This document shows positions 1 through 13,374 of a stretch of 64,000 nt of DNA, in pieces. Below the pieces are notes generated by a model, which had not been told where the DNA came from, did not search any database, and worked only from the letters and a program-made list of their open reading frames with translations. The DNA is from Hedera helix (lineage: Eukaryota; Streptophyta; Magnoliopsida; Apiales; Araliaceae). Location: NCBI GenBank assembly GCA_947179155.2, contig OX359286.1, forward strand, positions 36,671,408 through 36,735,407, given 5' to 3'. Numbering within the stretch: the stretch's first letter is position 1; every line of letters begins with the position of its first letter. A program made the position numbers and the translations under genes.

Positions 1-2707
1 AATTAATTTTATTAGGCTAATAGTTTAAGGTTTTATTTAAATAGATTTGATTCAATTTAGACTCGAGATTCTAACAAGAACGTAAAAAATTTAAGGGAAA
101 TTGTCTTTCTATAAAGAATCAAGTTCTACTGAGCTAGTGATTTATTGTCTTATTTAAATGAATTTAATTCAATTCAAACCCTAAATTTCACCTAATATTG
201 TATATATATAATATTGTAAGCTGCTTCTTCCCATTAACACGAAAAACAGTATAGAAAAGCAAAAGGATTTATTCATTGAAAGAGTCGTTTAGTGTGGGGC
301 AATGCCCTTTGAAATAATCTCAGTATTTGTCGGACTCTTTTTCTTACAATTTTTAAGTTTCAAACTTTAACGTCCGACAAGTTTTGAGATTTTTTTCTTT
401 CTTTATATTTATCTAAAAAGAATCATATTGTATATATGGATTGCGAAAGCTTTTAAGCACTACAATTAATCAAACAAATTATAATATATCGAATAAACTA
501 GTAATTGTCTTGAGCCAATTGATATGCATACTACAGAAATTTTAATATATAACAAAAGCAATGCACAAACTAAGATCTTATTTGGGGGAGGCAGGCATGC
601 ATGCATGCTCCTTAGTGGGAGCACCACACTTAATTAATACTCCTCATTTTCTCAGTATGTTGGTTCACATTAATTGATTCTCAAGGAATATATATCTTGA
701 TTATATAAATAGAAATATAAAATAAAAATATTTTATAAAGATTTTGGGAACGAACTTGTATTTGTTAAACCTTTAATTTAACAGATTAAGCAAATCAGTA
801 ATTTATTGTGTATAAATACTTATCTATAAGTTACTTTATTTAACAATATAGTTGACTACGTAAGATTTACAAAGTTTGGTCGGCATTAACTAAGAAGAGG
901 AAAATGATAAATTTTTAATTATGTAACAAAAATGTAAGCTGTCGAAAAATAAAGTGAATTAATTTATACATCGAGAGATGTACAATAAGTAGATTGATAT
1001 GCATTTATTTTTCTCGTACGTATGGGACGATTTATTTGGTCCAAAACACTATATAAAGAAATTGTATTTATATAAATTAGTGTACGTGACACACATTATG
1101 TTTTAAAAAAATATTAAATTATATATATTTCAAAATTAAAATTTTTAAATATAATTAGTAATTAATTGGTTAGTTTTGGTGTTTAAATAAGTAATGTTCG
1201 TTTTTACTAAAATAAAAGTGGGATATATGGGTCTTAAAAGATAAGAAGTGAGATAATGAAAGAGAGCAAGTTTAATTCAGTTCTTAAATGTGGGAAGTTA
1301 ATTTGGAATAACTTGTATTCAATTTTAATTAAATTGGTAATTATTTTATAAGTATAAAATAATATGTGATTTATCAAATTGACGGTTATAATACGTCAAA
1401 ATTTTATAATAAGAGATAATTACGTCTAAACCAACAAAAAATTGGAGCGGTTGAGTAGGTAAGGAGGTACGAGGGGGTCCACTCGTTGCATGAGAAATTA
1501 ATGGGAGATTGGCGGATAGGAATTGTTTGTCAGTAATACGACGTGGACGTTGACTTTATAACATAATGGAGTAAGATTATTCATTGGTATGGTTATTAAT
1601 TTCATTTCATGTCGTACTCTTTAATTTGTTAGGTGACGTCAACGACTGGCAACTCCCACTCACTCATCATCCCCGGCCTGCCCCCACTCAACCTAACCCA
1701 CCCTTTTATTATCGAGTAATTATTCAATATTTTTGTATATCGTAATGTTTTAAATTAATTATATATTTTTATTATAATAAATTTAAAATTATAAGTAATG
1801 AGATATCATTAATATAAAAAGATGTAATCGACTTAAGATAGTACATGATGATATTTCAAGATTACTAACTAATCTTTCTTTATTATTACACGAAAAATTA
1901 TATATATTATAAATATTTTATATTAATTTGTTATTATTTATTATATATATAAATATAAGTAATAATTAAAAGATGTGTAATAAGTAAGTTGTTTTTATAA
2001 TTTTAATCAATTCATGTATTAAAATGTTTTGCAATTTTATTTTGACACAAATTTATCATAATACATATAAAAAGACTCTTATTAATTACACCATTTAGAG
2101 ACTAAAGAAAAGCTTGAGATATTTAGGATCTATATTTTTACGAATATTTTTTTAATATATTCCTATAAAGTTTTTTCATAAAAAATAATTACTTATATGT
2201 ACCACACCGTAATTTTTTTTATATATAAAAATATGAATATAAATTTATATTATAATAATATGCATGTATAAAGTTTTTTGTAACAAGTATAACACTGAAA
2301 TTCGTAATTATATTATAATACAAGATATGTATGTCCTTTTACGTTTCAGCAACATCATATGCCTTTAATTATTTGATACAAATAAATTTTTTTATAACAT
2401 TATCAAGAATATTGGATACATATCGATTCAAGTGTCTATCAAACATATACACAACCACGATTTGTTTAAATATTTATTATGTGGGGTAATCACAAGATTG
2501 GGAAAAGAAAGGCTAATGGAATTAACAAAAATGAGGGATAGAAATGGCATATCGCATGGGGATAATAGTTCTAATCCAAGTATTTTATTTATTTCAATTC
2601 ACTCTCAAGTGTGTGGAGTTGAATTCTTGTTCAACTGTTTCAAAAAAATTAAAAAAAAAATTGTTGAACCTAAACCGAAAGCAAAATTACCACATCTCCA
2701 CTACCCA

Positions 2708-2740
<33 letters not shown>

Positions 2741-2892
2741 AGTCTTAGTGTAGATCTTAGTTTTCCATTTGTTATGAATATTTTCAAACCTTTTCTATAT
2801 ATTAAAATTTGGCCACCCTCAAGGTCCACTACCTACTCAACCATTTCCCACCACTATATGAGTGTATATGTTTTTTTAATTTAGAGTGCCGG

Positions 2893-2941
2893 GTGATCTG
2901 CTCCACCTATAAAACACACACAAACATATATTCACTTTTGA

Positions 2942-2998
<57 letters not shown>

Positions 2999-3018
2999 TG
3001 ATCTGCTCCACCTATCAA
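2893..3018. repeat. (TA)n array between two copies of an 18-bp direct repeat
   Basis: The string GTGATCTGCTCCACCTAT occurs at about 2893-2910 and again at about 2998-3015, with a pure (TA)n tract of about 53 bp (2944-2996) between the copies. A smaller (TA)n tract lies at 2709-2739. Confidence 0.85.
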
Positions 3019-3045
3019 TATAAGTGATCGTCTTTTTCTCTCTCT

Positions 3046-3068
3046 CCCCCCCCCCCCCCCCCCCCCCC
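3046..3068. repeat. Poly-C run of 23
   Basis: An uninterrupted run of 23 C follows a short CT tract, next to a (TA)n array in otherwise AT-rich DNA. On the minus strand it is a G run able to form a quadruplex. Confidence 0.9.
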
Positions 3069-5436
3069 GGTAAGAGTTACTGTTAATAAACACACAATCA
3101 ACCACATTTTTTTTAAAAAAAATAAACATATAATCTTTCCATTCAAAAATTAAAAATAATTTTTTTAAAGTCAATCTCTTAAATCTTAAACTCAAATTAA
3201 TATGTTTTATTTAATTTTAAAATAAATAAATATTATAATTAATAACACTTTCCAATTAACAAAGATCAAATAATTAAATTCGTATCGATTTTAAAATTTT
3301 GAATTGCTAGATCAAAATGTATGATTTTGGAAGGGAAGAAGGAGTATTCTATCGCACCGCGCCTAATATGATTTTCTGATAATGGATCCAAAAGCCACAA
3401 AATGTCGGCATCCCTTGGAAATATTCTATATCTAAAATCTTTTAACTTATGTTTGTTCAACGTTCTTCATTGTAATAAATATAAATAACTGAACACTTAC
3501 ATATATCTGTACAGGATAATGAAGAGTAATGATTTCAGCAAGAGCAACCAACAGGAGTAGGTGCTTATTGCGTACTTATTGACTATTGTTCACTAAATGA
3601 GCCTTCAATTACTGTATAAAAAGATGAGAATAGCAAAAAAAAAATAATATCTTTATAAGAGTTTATTCACATAAAAATTAAATGAGACTCATTTTTATGT
3701 GAACGAGACATTGTAAAAATATCAATTCTCAAAAAAATTAAGTGTGTTGTTAAAAGACACTTAAAAATATTTTAAAATTAATTATTCAGTCTGGACCAGC
3801 TTTTCTAAGATCCGTAATCCTATTAATATTTTTGTCATAATATTTATAAATTTAAGTTGTGTTTAATAAAATTAAATAATTAAGATTCAAATACCCGTAT
3901 ATATACATTTATCTTAATTTTGCCAAAAATTAAATTCCAACCTCGTGAATACATTAAATTGAGTAATATTATTTAGACCAATGACCTCGATAAAGGTAAA
4001 TATTTAATAGATACTAGGTAGTCTAGGTAGTTGACAAGGTTATAAAAAATAAAAAAAGATAATGGACAACAAACGTCAAGCCTTCGTCTGGTGAAACATG
4101 GAAAACATACTACCATTTGTATAAATAATTGATATTCAATGACTTTCGACAATCAAACATGACTATATCTATCTATGTAACTATCTACCTACATATATAA
4201 TATCTCCAACGATGGTACATGACCATTGACAATTATAATTTATATAACCCAAAAAAATGATGCAGAGAATTTTGATAGTTCACTCCTTGTTCATGTAAAT
4301 TAAAAATAATGATAAGAGCGACATTTTATCTAACTGACCTTAATAAAACAAAAACTAAAGCAAACAAGATCACGCATCTGAATATAAAATAAATAAAAAA
4401 GATCAAACTTTATACTTTGTCTGTTTTAAAATTAAAACGAGAAATTAATTTAATTTTTTTATTACTTCCATATTTGTATGAAACATATTAAGGGGTTTTA
4501 TGTCGTACTTATAAATTATTAATTAATATATTATTCATGCTAAATTTTAAGTTAGAAATAATTAATTAAAATATATTTTATTTTTTACGTGGTTTAGGTT
4601 AATTTTAATACGCGTGAATAAAAGTGGAAAAAAGGGGATTATCATTTAAATACGAGGGACATGATAAGCCATGAATTTGACCTCTAAATCCCATCGGCAT
4701 CAATGCACCATTATATAGAAAGTGAAATTTGACTTTAATATGTTGGGGGTGGTTAACTGGTTATGGTCAGGTCAGCCAGCCAGACTGGTTCAGCTAACCA
4801 TATGATCCATCACTTTCTTCTCTTCCTCATCTCTGGAAACAAAATTACTACTGCCAATATATATTATATATATTAGTTAAGGTTACCGCTGCCCTCCTCC
4901 ATATGCTCAAATTGGTTGGCGGATCTTGTCTCTTGTTTATATATGTTGTCACATTCTGTTCCCATCCATATCTCAATATTGTTTTCTGTTAGCATTTATT
5001 TATTTATAGAGAATTATTATTTTTATAAATAAAATTTATTATTTTCATAATTTTTTTTTTTACATGGGTGTGGCCGTGTGGAGTTCACATTCATTATTAT
5101 AATTAAACATATACTATTCAAATTTGTAAATTATTCAAAATAAACTCAATCAATACTTAATAGAAAAAATAACTTCTAAGAGAATTTTTTTGGTTTTATC
5201 AATTTTATTAAAAAAAATTAGAACAATTTTATATAATTAATTAAGACAATATAACACATTATATTATGTCATATAGCCCTCTTAAATACACGAGATTTAT
5301 ATTTATCACAAATAAAGTCAATAATGCTTTTATAATATAGACAAATCACACATTATTATTTGTATTCGCACAAAGTATAGAATTTTGAGAAACTATTATG
5401 TTGTTTGTCAGCACGCGATTGAAATATTAAAATAAA

Positions 5437-5578
5437 ATCAATTTGTCTTCTTTTTTTTGTTGCTAATTTGACGCATATAGGGATCCACACACCCACACAG
5501 TTTTAACCTAGGACCTCTTGCTTTGCAAGAGACTTAGAATACCAGTGAGCCAAAAGGCTATTGGTATCAATTTGTCTT
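5437..5578 (-). mobile_element. tRNA-derived SINE with perfect 13-bp target-site duplication
   Basis: The body (5450-5565) is flanked by ATCAATTTGTCTT at 5437-5449 and 5566-5578, an exact 13-bp target duplication. Read on the minus strand, the element has an A-box-like TGGCTCACTGG near its 5' end, a degenerate B box (GGTTAAAACTG) about 35 nt downstream, and a terminal A-run ending at the 5450 side. These are the hallmarks of a tRNA-derived SINE moved by LINE target-primed reverse transcription. The perfect duplication points to recent insertion. The body of about 116 bp is short but has both ends. No gene is interrupted. Confidence 0.8.
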
Positions 5579-7537
5579 TCTTATTCATATTAGCATAAGT
5601 ATTATTCTGAATTAATTTTTATTTTTGATTCTACCAATGTTATTAAGTTTTTTTTAATCACAATTTTATGTAAGGAAATATATATTTTTAAAAAATTACG
5701 TAGGATAATTTTTTTACTACAATTTTATTAAGATATCGTAAAAATTTATTAACATATCTTGTGATCTATTATATTAATATCAGCCTTGAATTTTATTGTT
5801 AAATTAATGTCATAACTAATAACTAAAGTAAATTACTTGAAACTTGAAATTTACCAAATCGCATGATTAATTGTATTATAATAGGTGATTTTTTTTGAAA
5901 CATAGTAACTGTAAAATTAGTTTAAAAAATTATAGTAGATTCATTACTAACTAATTGTTATAACTAAATCAAAATTTATTAAAGCTTGAATTTCATACTT
6001 ATATTCATATTAAAATTTTAAGCAAATTTTGTCAGTATAAATACTAATATAGAATTTCACTACAAATTTAAATAAAATTTAAATAATTATTTTCTTATAA
6101 TCATAATTAAATAAATTTGCACTAAATTCAAATGTTTACCTTAATTAATAATTGATCAAATGAACCTATAATATATAATTCAAATATTTATTATTTAAAT
6201 AAATATTTAATAATTTAGTAACTACAATTATGTTCTCAAAATTCTAATTAAATATTTTTATTTAATAATATAATAAATCATTATCCATGCACGGGTTGAT
6301 GAGCTTGACCTAACTATTAGCTTTAATTCCCTTACAAAGTAGGTCAATCTCCTATTATTAATCAATTTTTAGTTAGTCAACTTCTTTAATCCTAAGTTAT
6401 CTCTCAAATTTTTTTTAACACACATATAACGAACAATATACGAAGCGCAATGACAGATTAAACGATGGACAATTAATAAGATTTGGCATATTCATATATT
6501 TCTAGAGATTTGACATGTTCATATACTCTTAAATACCCATGTCTTACACGAGTTATCAAGCTTATTTATTTAAAATCCCAAATAAAAAAACTCCATGCAA
6601 CTTTGGAGCGTCTTTAAAATATACAACTTAGAAACTCAATTGGCAACTAGCATTATTCACTTATATTATAGTCCTTCCATACAACGGAAGAGAAAGCCCA
6701 TAGGAATATAAGCCATTCATGTACAACCATTGTTCTATAATACCAGTATATAGGTTCTTCAAGAAAAATGTTCAAAATGAGAGTCCAGTAAAGTTTTAGC
6801 TTCTTTCATGCGAATAAGATTTTTTCAGAAACGCATAACATACAGAATGTTGCAATATTTTATTTTATTTTGAAAACCAAATTTAATAAAAATTCTAATT
6901 ATAGAATAATTGCTATATAAAAATATCACGTGCAAATATGATATAAAGTCTTACCTTTAACATGCATAAAAAAGAGAGAGTCCAGTCAAATTGGACTCTC
7001 ATATTGGCAGAGTAAGTATAATTTGATTAATTGGGCAAAAAGTTTCTTAGTTCATAAATTTCCTAGCATGTATACATACACCATTGCAAAAATTGTAGTG
7101 TTAATATTTGGGCTGAGCCCAATTTAATATAAGAGAAAAAAAAAAGCCTAATCCAATATAGGCACACTTGTCCTGGGACAAGTTGGTAATTAAATATTTT
7201 AATATGGACACGTGTCAATTATCTCTCCCAAGCAGATAAGTGGATACCAATTCTATTCAGAAAAAATCAGCTAGTAACTTGATTATCCTGTATACAGAAT
7301 TTGCAAATACACAATTAACTCATTCACCATCGTAAAGATGTTGGAATTATCACTGATAATACCCAATTTTGGTTGAGCGCCAGAAGAATCTAAGAACTGG
7401 GGATTGTTAAACTACTATAGGAAAGAGTACAATTTTGAACTACGCTTTGGTAATATTTTCAGTCAGTTCTGTCTAAAGATACATACAATTCAACAAACCC
7501 TCAACATGGGTTTGATCAAGAAATAACATACACTCTT
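5579..7537. other. Intergenic region downstream of the UBL-SAYSvFN gene
   Basis: No coding exon recognised. The region holds AT-rich sequence and an imperfect inverted repeat, TGAGAGTCCA at about 6779 and TGGACTCTCA at about 6993, with a further GAGAGTCCA close to the second arm. It may be an old foldback element. The distal part is the 3' flank of the minus-strand gene that stops at 7538. Confidence 0.5.
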
Positions 7538-10500
7538 TCAAATCTGGCCTGCTCGGATGTCTCTATCAACACGATCTGCATTAAACGTCCCAGGAAGTTC
7601 TCTGAAATCTTCGTTGAAAATAGAATATGCACTGCAGATGTTTCATAATAACCAAAATGACAATAAGAGAAACAATAAACAAAAAAGAATCAGCAAGGTC
7701 AACACCTACACACCCTCCTACCCTACCGAAATGAACAATAAAGGAGTTTGCGATGTTTTCACACTTTATCAAGTTCCAGTCCAACAACAATCTGATTCTT
7801 TCTTTTTTCTTCCAGAGTAAAAAGGGGAGTAATTTTTCCATGTTCCTTTTTATTTGGGGGGGCATATTTCTAGGGGAGTGTTATTTCCACTAGTCTTTTT
7901 AAAATTTCCACAAGGTCTTTGTCACTCATGTGAGAGGGGGGACTTGTGGAAATAACAATTCTCATATTTTATTTGCCAGAAAAATGCAATGTAATACCTA
8001 ACAAGAACAACACAAGATATGTATTGTTAAAATTATGAGAATGTGCAAGGATTAAGGTATTATCTTGATCTAACAAAAGAACCATAACCACCTTGAATCA
8101 AATTAAGAGCACTTCATCCACCAATAGTAGACATACCTCATATCACCATGCTGCCGCTTTCCAAGATTTATGAAAATAATAGCAAAGCCTGTACCAAGTA
8201 TCTGAATACATAGGCAAGTAATTAGTGACACAACTGATTAGGTATAATGGTAAAGGATTCAAGTCAATGAAGATGATGTCATTTGCATCCTTTTATCCAT
8301 GTGGCTAATGGCTAGCTCCTCTGCCTTCTTCTGTAACGAAGTTAGAACACAAGAACAATAATAGAAGACAATTTGTTTTGAGCCCATTATTTTCATGAGC
8401 ATGATGTCAAAGCACATATGTATCATAATGCAACCAAAGCGAAAACAGTTCCCACGTATTATTAGCAAGGGAAAGAAACGAGCAATTAGACTTACATATA
8501 GAGGTCCTATGTCCCATCTGTAGGCAACAGGTGCCAAGATAAACCACAAGATGATAACAGCCCATACTTCTATACTGATAGAGAAAATTGCCAGCAGAAG
8601 AACATCTATCAATTGAAAAGAAGCAGATGGTCAGAACTATTCATTCACAACTTAAAGCTCATTATAAACAAATGAAAAGAAGAGTATAATATGGCAGAAG
8701 AAGAAATTCTCCAAAAGAAATAATCAAGGCTGACAAAAAATACGAAGTCCTCGATGCAGAATGAGCTTACCTGGTAGCTTCAACTTATCATGTAGAAAAG
8801 TGAAAAGCCTCCTCTTCAATCCACTGGTTGATTGTGGAAGCTGAAACTTCTAAATTTGTAAAACGAAAAAAGTAAGGCTATGATTTTTGACAAAACTAAG
8901 CAGATACAACCTTATAATTGTGGAACTACTTAATCAGTTATTACCAGATCATCGTCGTCATCCTGATCTAGTCCATCTTGAACATGTTTAGGAGGAGGCT
9001 TTGGTTTGACAGCAACAATAATGGAATCTAGAAAACAATATAAGTGTTCCTTCATTTCAAAAGTTGAAACATACAGATCCTAATGTAGATTTTAACAGTC
9101 AAACAACCGAGGCAAAAGCAGAAAAGGATTTTGATTGTAAAAGACAAAAACCATCCAATATTCAAAATTTATGAACGAGATATCCCTAAAAACAAAAAGA
9201 AAGAAAAAGGCCAAGTAGATATACAGATAAATGCTTTGATGATATTATAAAATGAGAAGCACCATTCAAATTTCCGTTATTTGTAAGAAATACTTGTTTC
9301 TCAAAGGTTCTAACAAAATGGAAAAAAAGATATTTCTCAGTACCCATTCAGATCAGGCTGTGGCTAACAAAAGAGTCATCTTCCAAAGGGACAATTCATC
9401 CAATAGAACAAGATCTAGAAAGCCATCTATGCAGTTGAAACTTGATGACCATGAAAGGCAGGTAATTGAAGAAGTCAAGGACGATGCATTCAGGAGTCTG
9501 ATCAGTTTAATGTCAGTTGCAGAGGCTGACTAATAGCACTTTTCCTCACAGACCCAAGCACCACGCGAAAACAAAAACAAAGAAAAAAAGAGTGATTTCT
9601 TTACACCAACACAAGACACAGTTTTAAGTTTTTAACCTTGTGGTTATTGCTAACAATTCCTTTATCTACAAGGAAACTGGAATAGTAGTTCTATTTCATT
9701 GTTTTATGCAAGAGGGATATCTATTTTGTTCTCCTCTATGGAGTACTATTGGGTTATGATTAAACAGTTTTTTGATCTTTTGTCATCTTGGAGATCTAGG
9801 GTGGATAGGAGCAAAGCGGATATACATGGATGGTTATTCTTCTTGCTTTTGGTGGACTGCTGCCTGGAACAGTATAAGAGGCATTTTAAGTACATAGAGG
9901 GCTCTAGACCTCAAAAAGAATTTTATGTGAATGTATTATTTTTGGGTGCCTAAGGCATTATTGGGAGTAATTAGATCTTTCTTTTGTTTTTTCAGCTGAT
10001 CTTGTGGATTGAAAATGTAACTTTTATGGGTGCTGCTTGTTATTTCAGTATAGTTTTTGTATTTTGCTCTTATATACTTCAGGCGCACATATATTTGTCT
10101 CCTATCTCTTCTAATACATTTATCAGAAAAGAAAAAAACTTGTGCAAAATTATATCAAAAAAGGCTTATAAGAACAATAGCAAACTGAAACAATTTCAGT
10201 TCATTTAACTTTTTTTGATAAGATATGATAATATTATATACTTTGTAACAAATTGAAAGTGTGCATTAACTCAAAGATGCTGTTCTCAGGTCAGATCTTT
10301 TACCCAAACAACCAATGCAAAAGAGAATTAGGCACATTTAGGAAATCATTTGTGTGAATGAAATATGATTAAACTAACAATGCTCAACAAGTTACAGACA
10401 AGATGTCTAAACTTTATGCCTCAGTGAAGAGATTTTTTTTAAAAAACTGTATCCTTTTTCCATTAAGAGAAATGTATAAGATTAATATCTACTTAAAAGA

Positions 10501-11345
10501 CTAAATGAATTGAAATTAAATGTAACACCTCTGTCATGGAGTTGAATGAACACATCATTTCCGTTTTTGTTGTCATGCAATACTTTCCCACGCAAAATAA
10601 GCCTCAAATTCTCAATAGGCAAACGAGCATTCCCAGCAATCAATTTTCTCAAATCATGCACCTATTTGAAGAAGAAACACAACCAGCTACATATCATGAG
10701 GCTTTACAACAGCATACATCCTTCATTTCACAAATTTTATCAAAATTAAAGTTGTCAACACCTAAGGAACTTGGACCGAGAATTAATTAATTCATTGAAT
10801 GAGAAAATATATAGTAATCTGATATATCTGTTTCCTTCCAGATATAACCTTTGGTATACTATGGTAGCAGAATGATAGGTAAGAAAAGGTATGAATTTTT
10901 ACAATATTAACTCAAATTTTGTGCTTGGCTCAAACAAGCTGCTACCTTCCTACCCACCTCAAACAAACAAAAAAAAAGTCCGGCTATTTATGCATATTAT
11001 TGTTTACCATGGACAGTTCCATTAAAGCTAATTGTCCAAAAAAATTAGTTTCACTAGTATCAATTCAAAAGGGTAATGATTTGACCTCTATATCATTCAA
11101 TTTTAATTTCGTAAAAAACCTAGCTCACAACGACGAAGGCTAAGAATATTCACAGATAATATCAAAATTAGCTTATATAGAGATACACATACATACGTGT
11201 ATACAAGTAGGGATAGAGAAAGGCATACTTTAATAGAAGAGGGGACATTGAGGCGAGAAGGAGGAGAAGGACCAATGATTTTGAGACCAATTTCAACGTT
11301 CTTCTCCTCTCCATTGATGCGATCACCCTCAATAATCTCATTCAT
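7538..11345 (-). CDS. Ubiquitin-like plus SAYSvFN domain membrane protein
   Basis: Seven coding exons on the minus strand: 11345-11229, 10661-10529, 9027-8945, 8849-8771, 8605-8496, 8201-8137 and 7631-7538. They join in frame to 226 residues. Residues ~17-95 read as a ubiquitin-like fold (GLKIIGPSPPSRLNVPSSIK, then LRLILRGKVLHD). An acidic linker with DDDDD follows near 106-110. Hydrophobic segments lie at about 139-165 and 175-188. The C-terminus is the diagnostic SAYSIFNEDFRELPGTFNAD from residue 196, which defines the SAYSvFN family. Human SAYSD1 of this family is an ER translocon-associated factor that recognises UFMylated ribosomes; a similar membrane role here is inference. The start is the first ATG before the UBL domain. 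Introns carry a LINE remnant and a MITE. It lies head-to-head with the H-protein gene, about 2.9 kb apart. Confidence 0.9.
7873..7963. mobile_element. Small palindromic MITE (TTATTTCCAC family) in intron
   Basis: Inverted ends GTGTTATTTCCAC and GTGGAAATAACA enclose about 90 bp in the last intron of the UBL-SAYSvFN gene. Related palindromes occur at 11633-11768, 12427-12526 and 45934-46053, which suggests one MITE family. No target duplication was fixed with certainty. Confidence 0.5.
9690..10110 (+). mobile_element. Degenerate 3' fragment of a LINE reverse-transcriptase ORF
   Basis: In broken frames the plus strand encodes LLSSWRSRVDRSKADIHGWL, then a WWTAAWN-like stretch, then FKYIEGSRPQKEF. 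This resembles the C-terminal tail of plant L1-type LINE ORF2 proteins (serine/tryptophan-rich, 'WWT.W..RN.R.F..IE' pattern). Frameshifts make it non-functional. It lies in intron 2 of the UBL-SAYSvFN gene, antisense to it. Family assignment rests on remembered pattern, not on a search. Confidence 0.4.
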
Positions 11346-12704
11346 TTTAATTTGATATATAGATACACATATAACTATATATACGTATATGTAATATGTG
11401 ATGCGTATACAAAGTTTACAGGGGATGGATGATCATGAGCAGATCTCCCACTTCCAACGACTTGAACAAACCATCATCTCTGTTTGTATTCCTTGCGCTG
11501 TGTGGAAGAGACAAGTTTCAATCCAATTGGGCCTTTGCCCAAAACCTGTCCAGATTGCAAAGCCCAAAATTAACCCATGTATATAGCCTCACTTCTATAT
11601 TTATAACCCATTTATCCCTCATAAATAAAATAGGAAACTGATATTTTCACATATATTTTTATTATTTTTATATGATTCTATCTTATATGAGCATAAAGTG
11701 AGTTCTATCTTCATGTGAGAAAAAATCATGTAAAAATATAAAAAACTCATGTGAAAATAGTGCTTCCCAATAAAATATAGTATGTCTGTGTGTGTGTATA
11801 TATATATAATATTCTAAAAATAAATCTTTTATAATCTCTCCATGTATATTAGCGACGTTTGAAAAAAAATGATATTTGTGCAGTATATTTTCTTATTTTG
11901 CTTGTTTTAGTATGTATAGTTGTACTATGAACAAAAGATTTGCGGCCTATGCTTGATCTGGGTTAGACCCAGTCTGGTCAAATTTGGTCTGGTTTGAAGA
12001 TTTTTAAGCTAATATTTGTCCTGACTCAGCCTACAAAATAGCCCGGTCTAATTTTGCCTGAGACTTATCCGACCTAAAGGTTTAAAAAAAAATTAATTAT
12101 TCATTTTTGATTCTTTGTAAATACATTTAATTAATACTAGTTGGTTTATTTAATATTTAATAATAAAAGTTAATTAATTTAATTTTAATAATAAGTTAGT
12201 TCCTATAAATACTAACATTTAACATTAAATATTTATTAATATTCTTTACAACTTTTAATGTTAAATATTAACGTTAATTAATACATTAATTTAATAAATA
12301 ATTGAATCATCTCAATTTTAAATTTAAAAATATTTATTTTAATTTTTAAAAATTAATAATAATCTTATAATTTAGAACAAAGAAAGTACATTAAAATTAT
12401 AATAACTTATATTTTAATAAGAAATTGGTATGATATTTTCACATCTACCTCCCCCACATGGACGCGGAATCATTGACTGAGCAAAAATACGGTACATTGT
12501 TGTGAAAATATCAAATATTTATTCCCTATTAAATAATAATAAATAATTGTAATAAATAATCCGTAGAGAGTAAAATATTTTGTTTAAAATGATAGAAAAA
12601 AAAGTAAGAAAATTATGAAGCCAAAAGCAATAAAAATAAAATAAAATCAATGTAACTACCCCCTCAGACTTTGGTGCTCAAGTTCGAAGGCAAGTTGGGG
12701 TGAG
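11346..12704. other. Intergenic region between divergent UBL-SAYSvFN and H-protein genes
   Basis: No coding exon recognised. It contains the promoter side of the minus-strand gene starting at 11345, two palindromic MITE-like pieces (11633-11768 and 12427-12526), a GGTCTGG/GGTCTAA-rich segment near 11940-12080 that looks like an old dispersed repeat, and one end of another MITE at about 12302-12390 that matches the element nested at 20.4 kb. Confidence 0.5.
11633..11768. mobile_element. Palindromic MITE-like element
   Basis: Ends read GGAAACTGATATTTTCACAT and, inverted on the right, ATGTGAAAATAGTGCTTCCC, with an inner TATATGA/TCATGTGA foldback. The layout matches the elements at 45934-46053 and 7873-7963. 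Confidence 0.5.
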
Positions 12705-12972
12705 TAAGGTGTTGTTTGTTTGTGTCTTAATGGCTCTTAATGGACAACCTCTTAATCGCTAAGAGGAACAAAATTGTTTGTTTTTTTTTTGTTACATCTG
12801 AATGCCTCTAAATGGTTGAGATACAAAATCAAATCTAAACCATTAAGAGGAGCATCTTAATGAACTTGGACAAAAATATCCTCTTCAATATTACCAAATT
12901 CCTTTTATATCCAACACTCAATATTATTATTATTATTATAATAATAAATATCATTATTATTATTATTATTTT

Positions 12973-13005
<33 letters not shown>

Positions 13006-13259
13006 TATTATTATTATTATTATGATTATTATTATTATAATTATTATTATCATAATTTTTATTATAATTATAATAATAATAATAATTATTATTATTAGTA
13101 CTATTTTTAATATAATTATTATTATTTTTATAATAATAATAATAATTATTATTATAATTAATATTATTATTACTATAATTATTATTATTAATTATAATTA
13201 TTATTAGTATAATTATTATTGTAATAATTATTATTTTTATTATTATTAATATTATAATT

Positions 13260-13293
<34 letters not shown>

Positions 13294-13299
13294 GCATTA

Positions 13300-13374
<75 letters not shown>

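Larger units (their letters stand above)
1..5436. other. Gene-free AT-rich intergenic region
   Basis: No coding exon with a recognisable product was found on either strand; open frames here are short and low-complexity. Visible structure includes two related ~40-bp segments near 30-71 and 148-190, a GCATGCATGCATGC palindrome near 593-607, a TGACGTCA site near 1634-1641, ACGTGG near 1540, a hairpin with 13-bp arms near 3666-3703, and (TA)n and C runs described separately. Nothing shows that the regulatory-looking motifs belong to a gene inside the window. Confidence 0.6.

Noticed and set aside
2432..3195. Open frames ending in IYIYIY runs
   Set aside because: Produced by (TA)n microsatellites and adjacent AT-rich DNA; no splice or homology support.
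9252..9533. 93-codon plus-strand frame inside a UBL-SAYSvFN intron
   Set aside because: No recognised domain, antisense to a well-supported gene, and no flanking exons; treated as chance or element-derived sequence.
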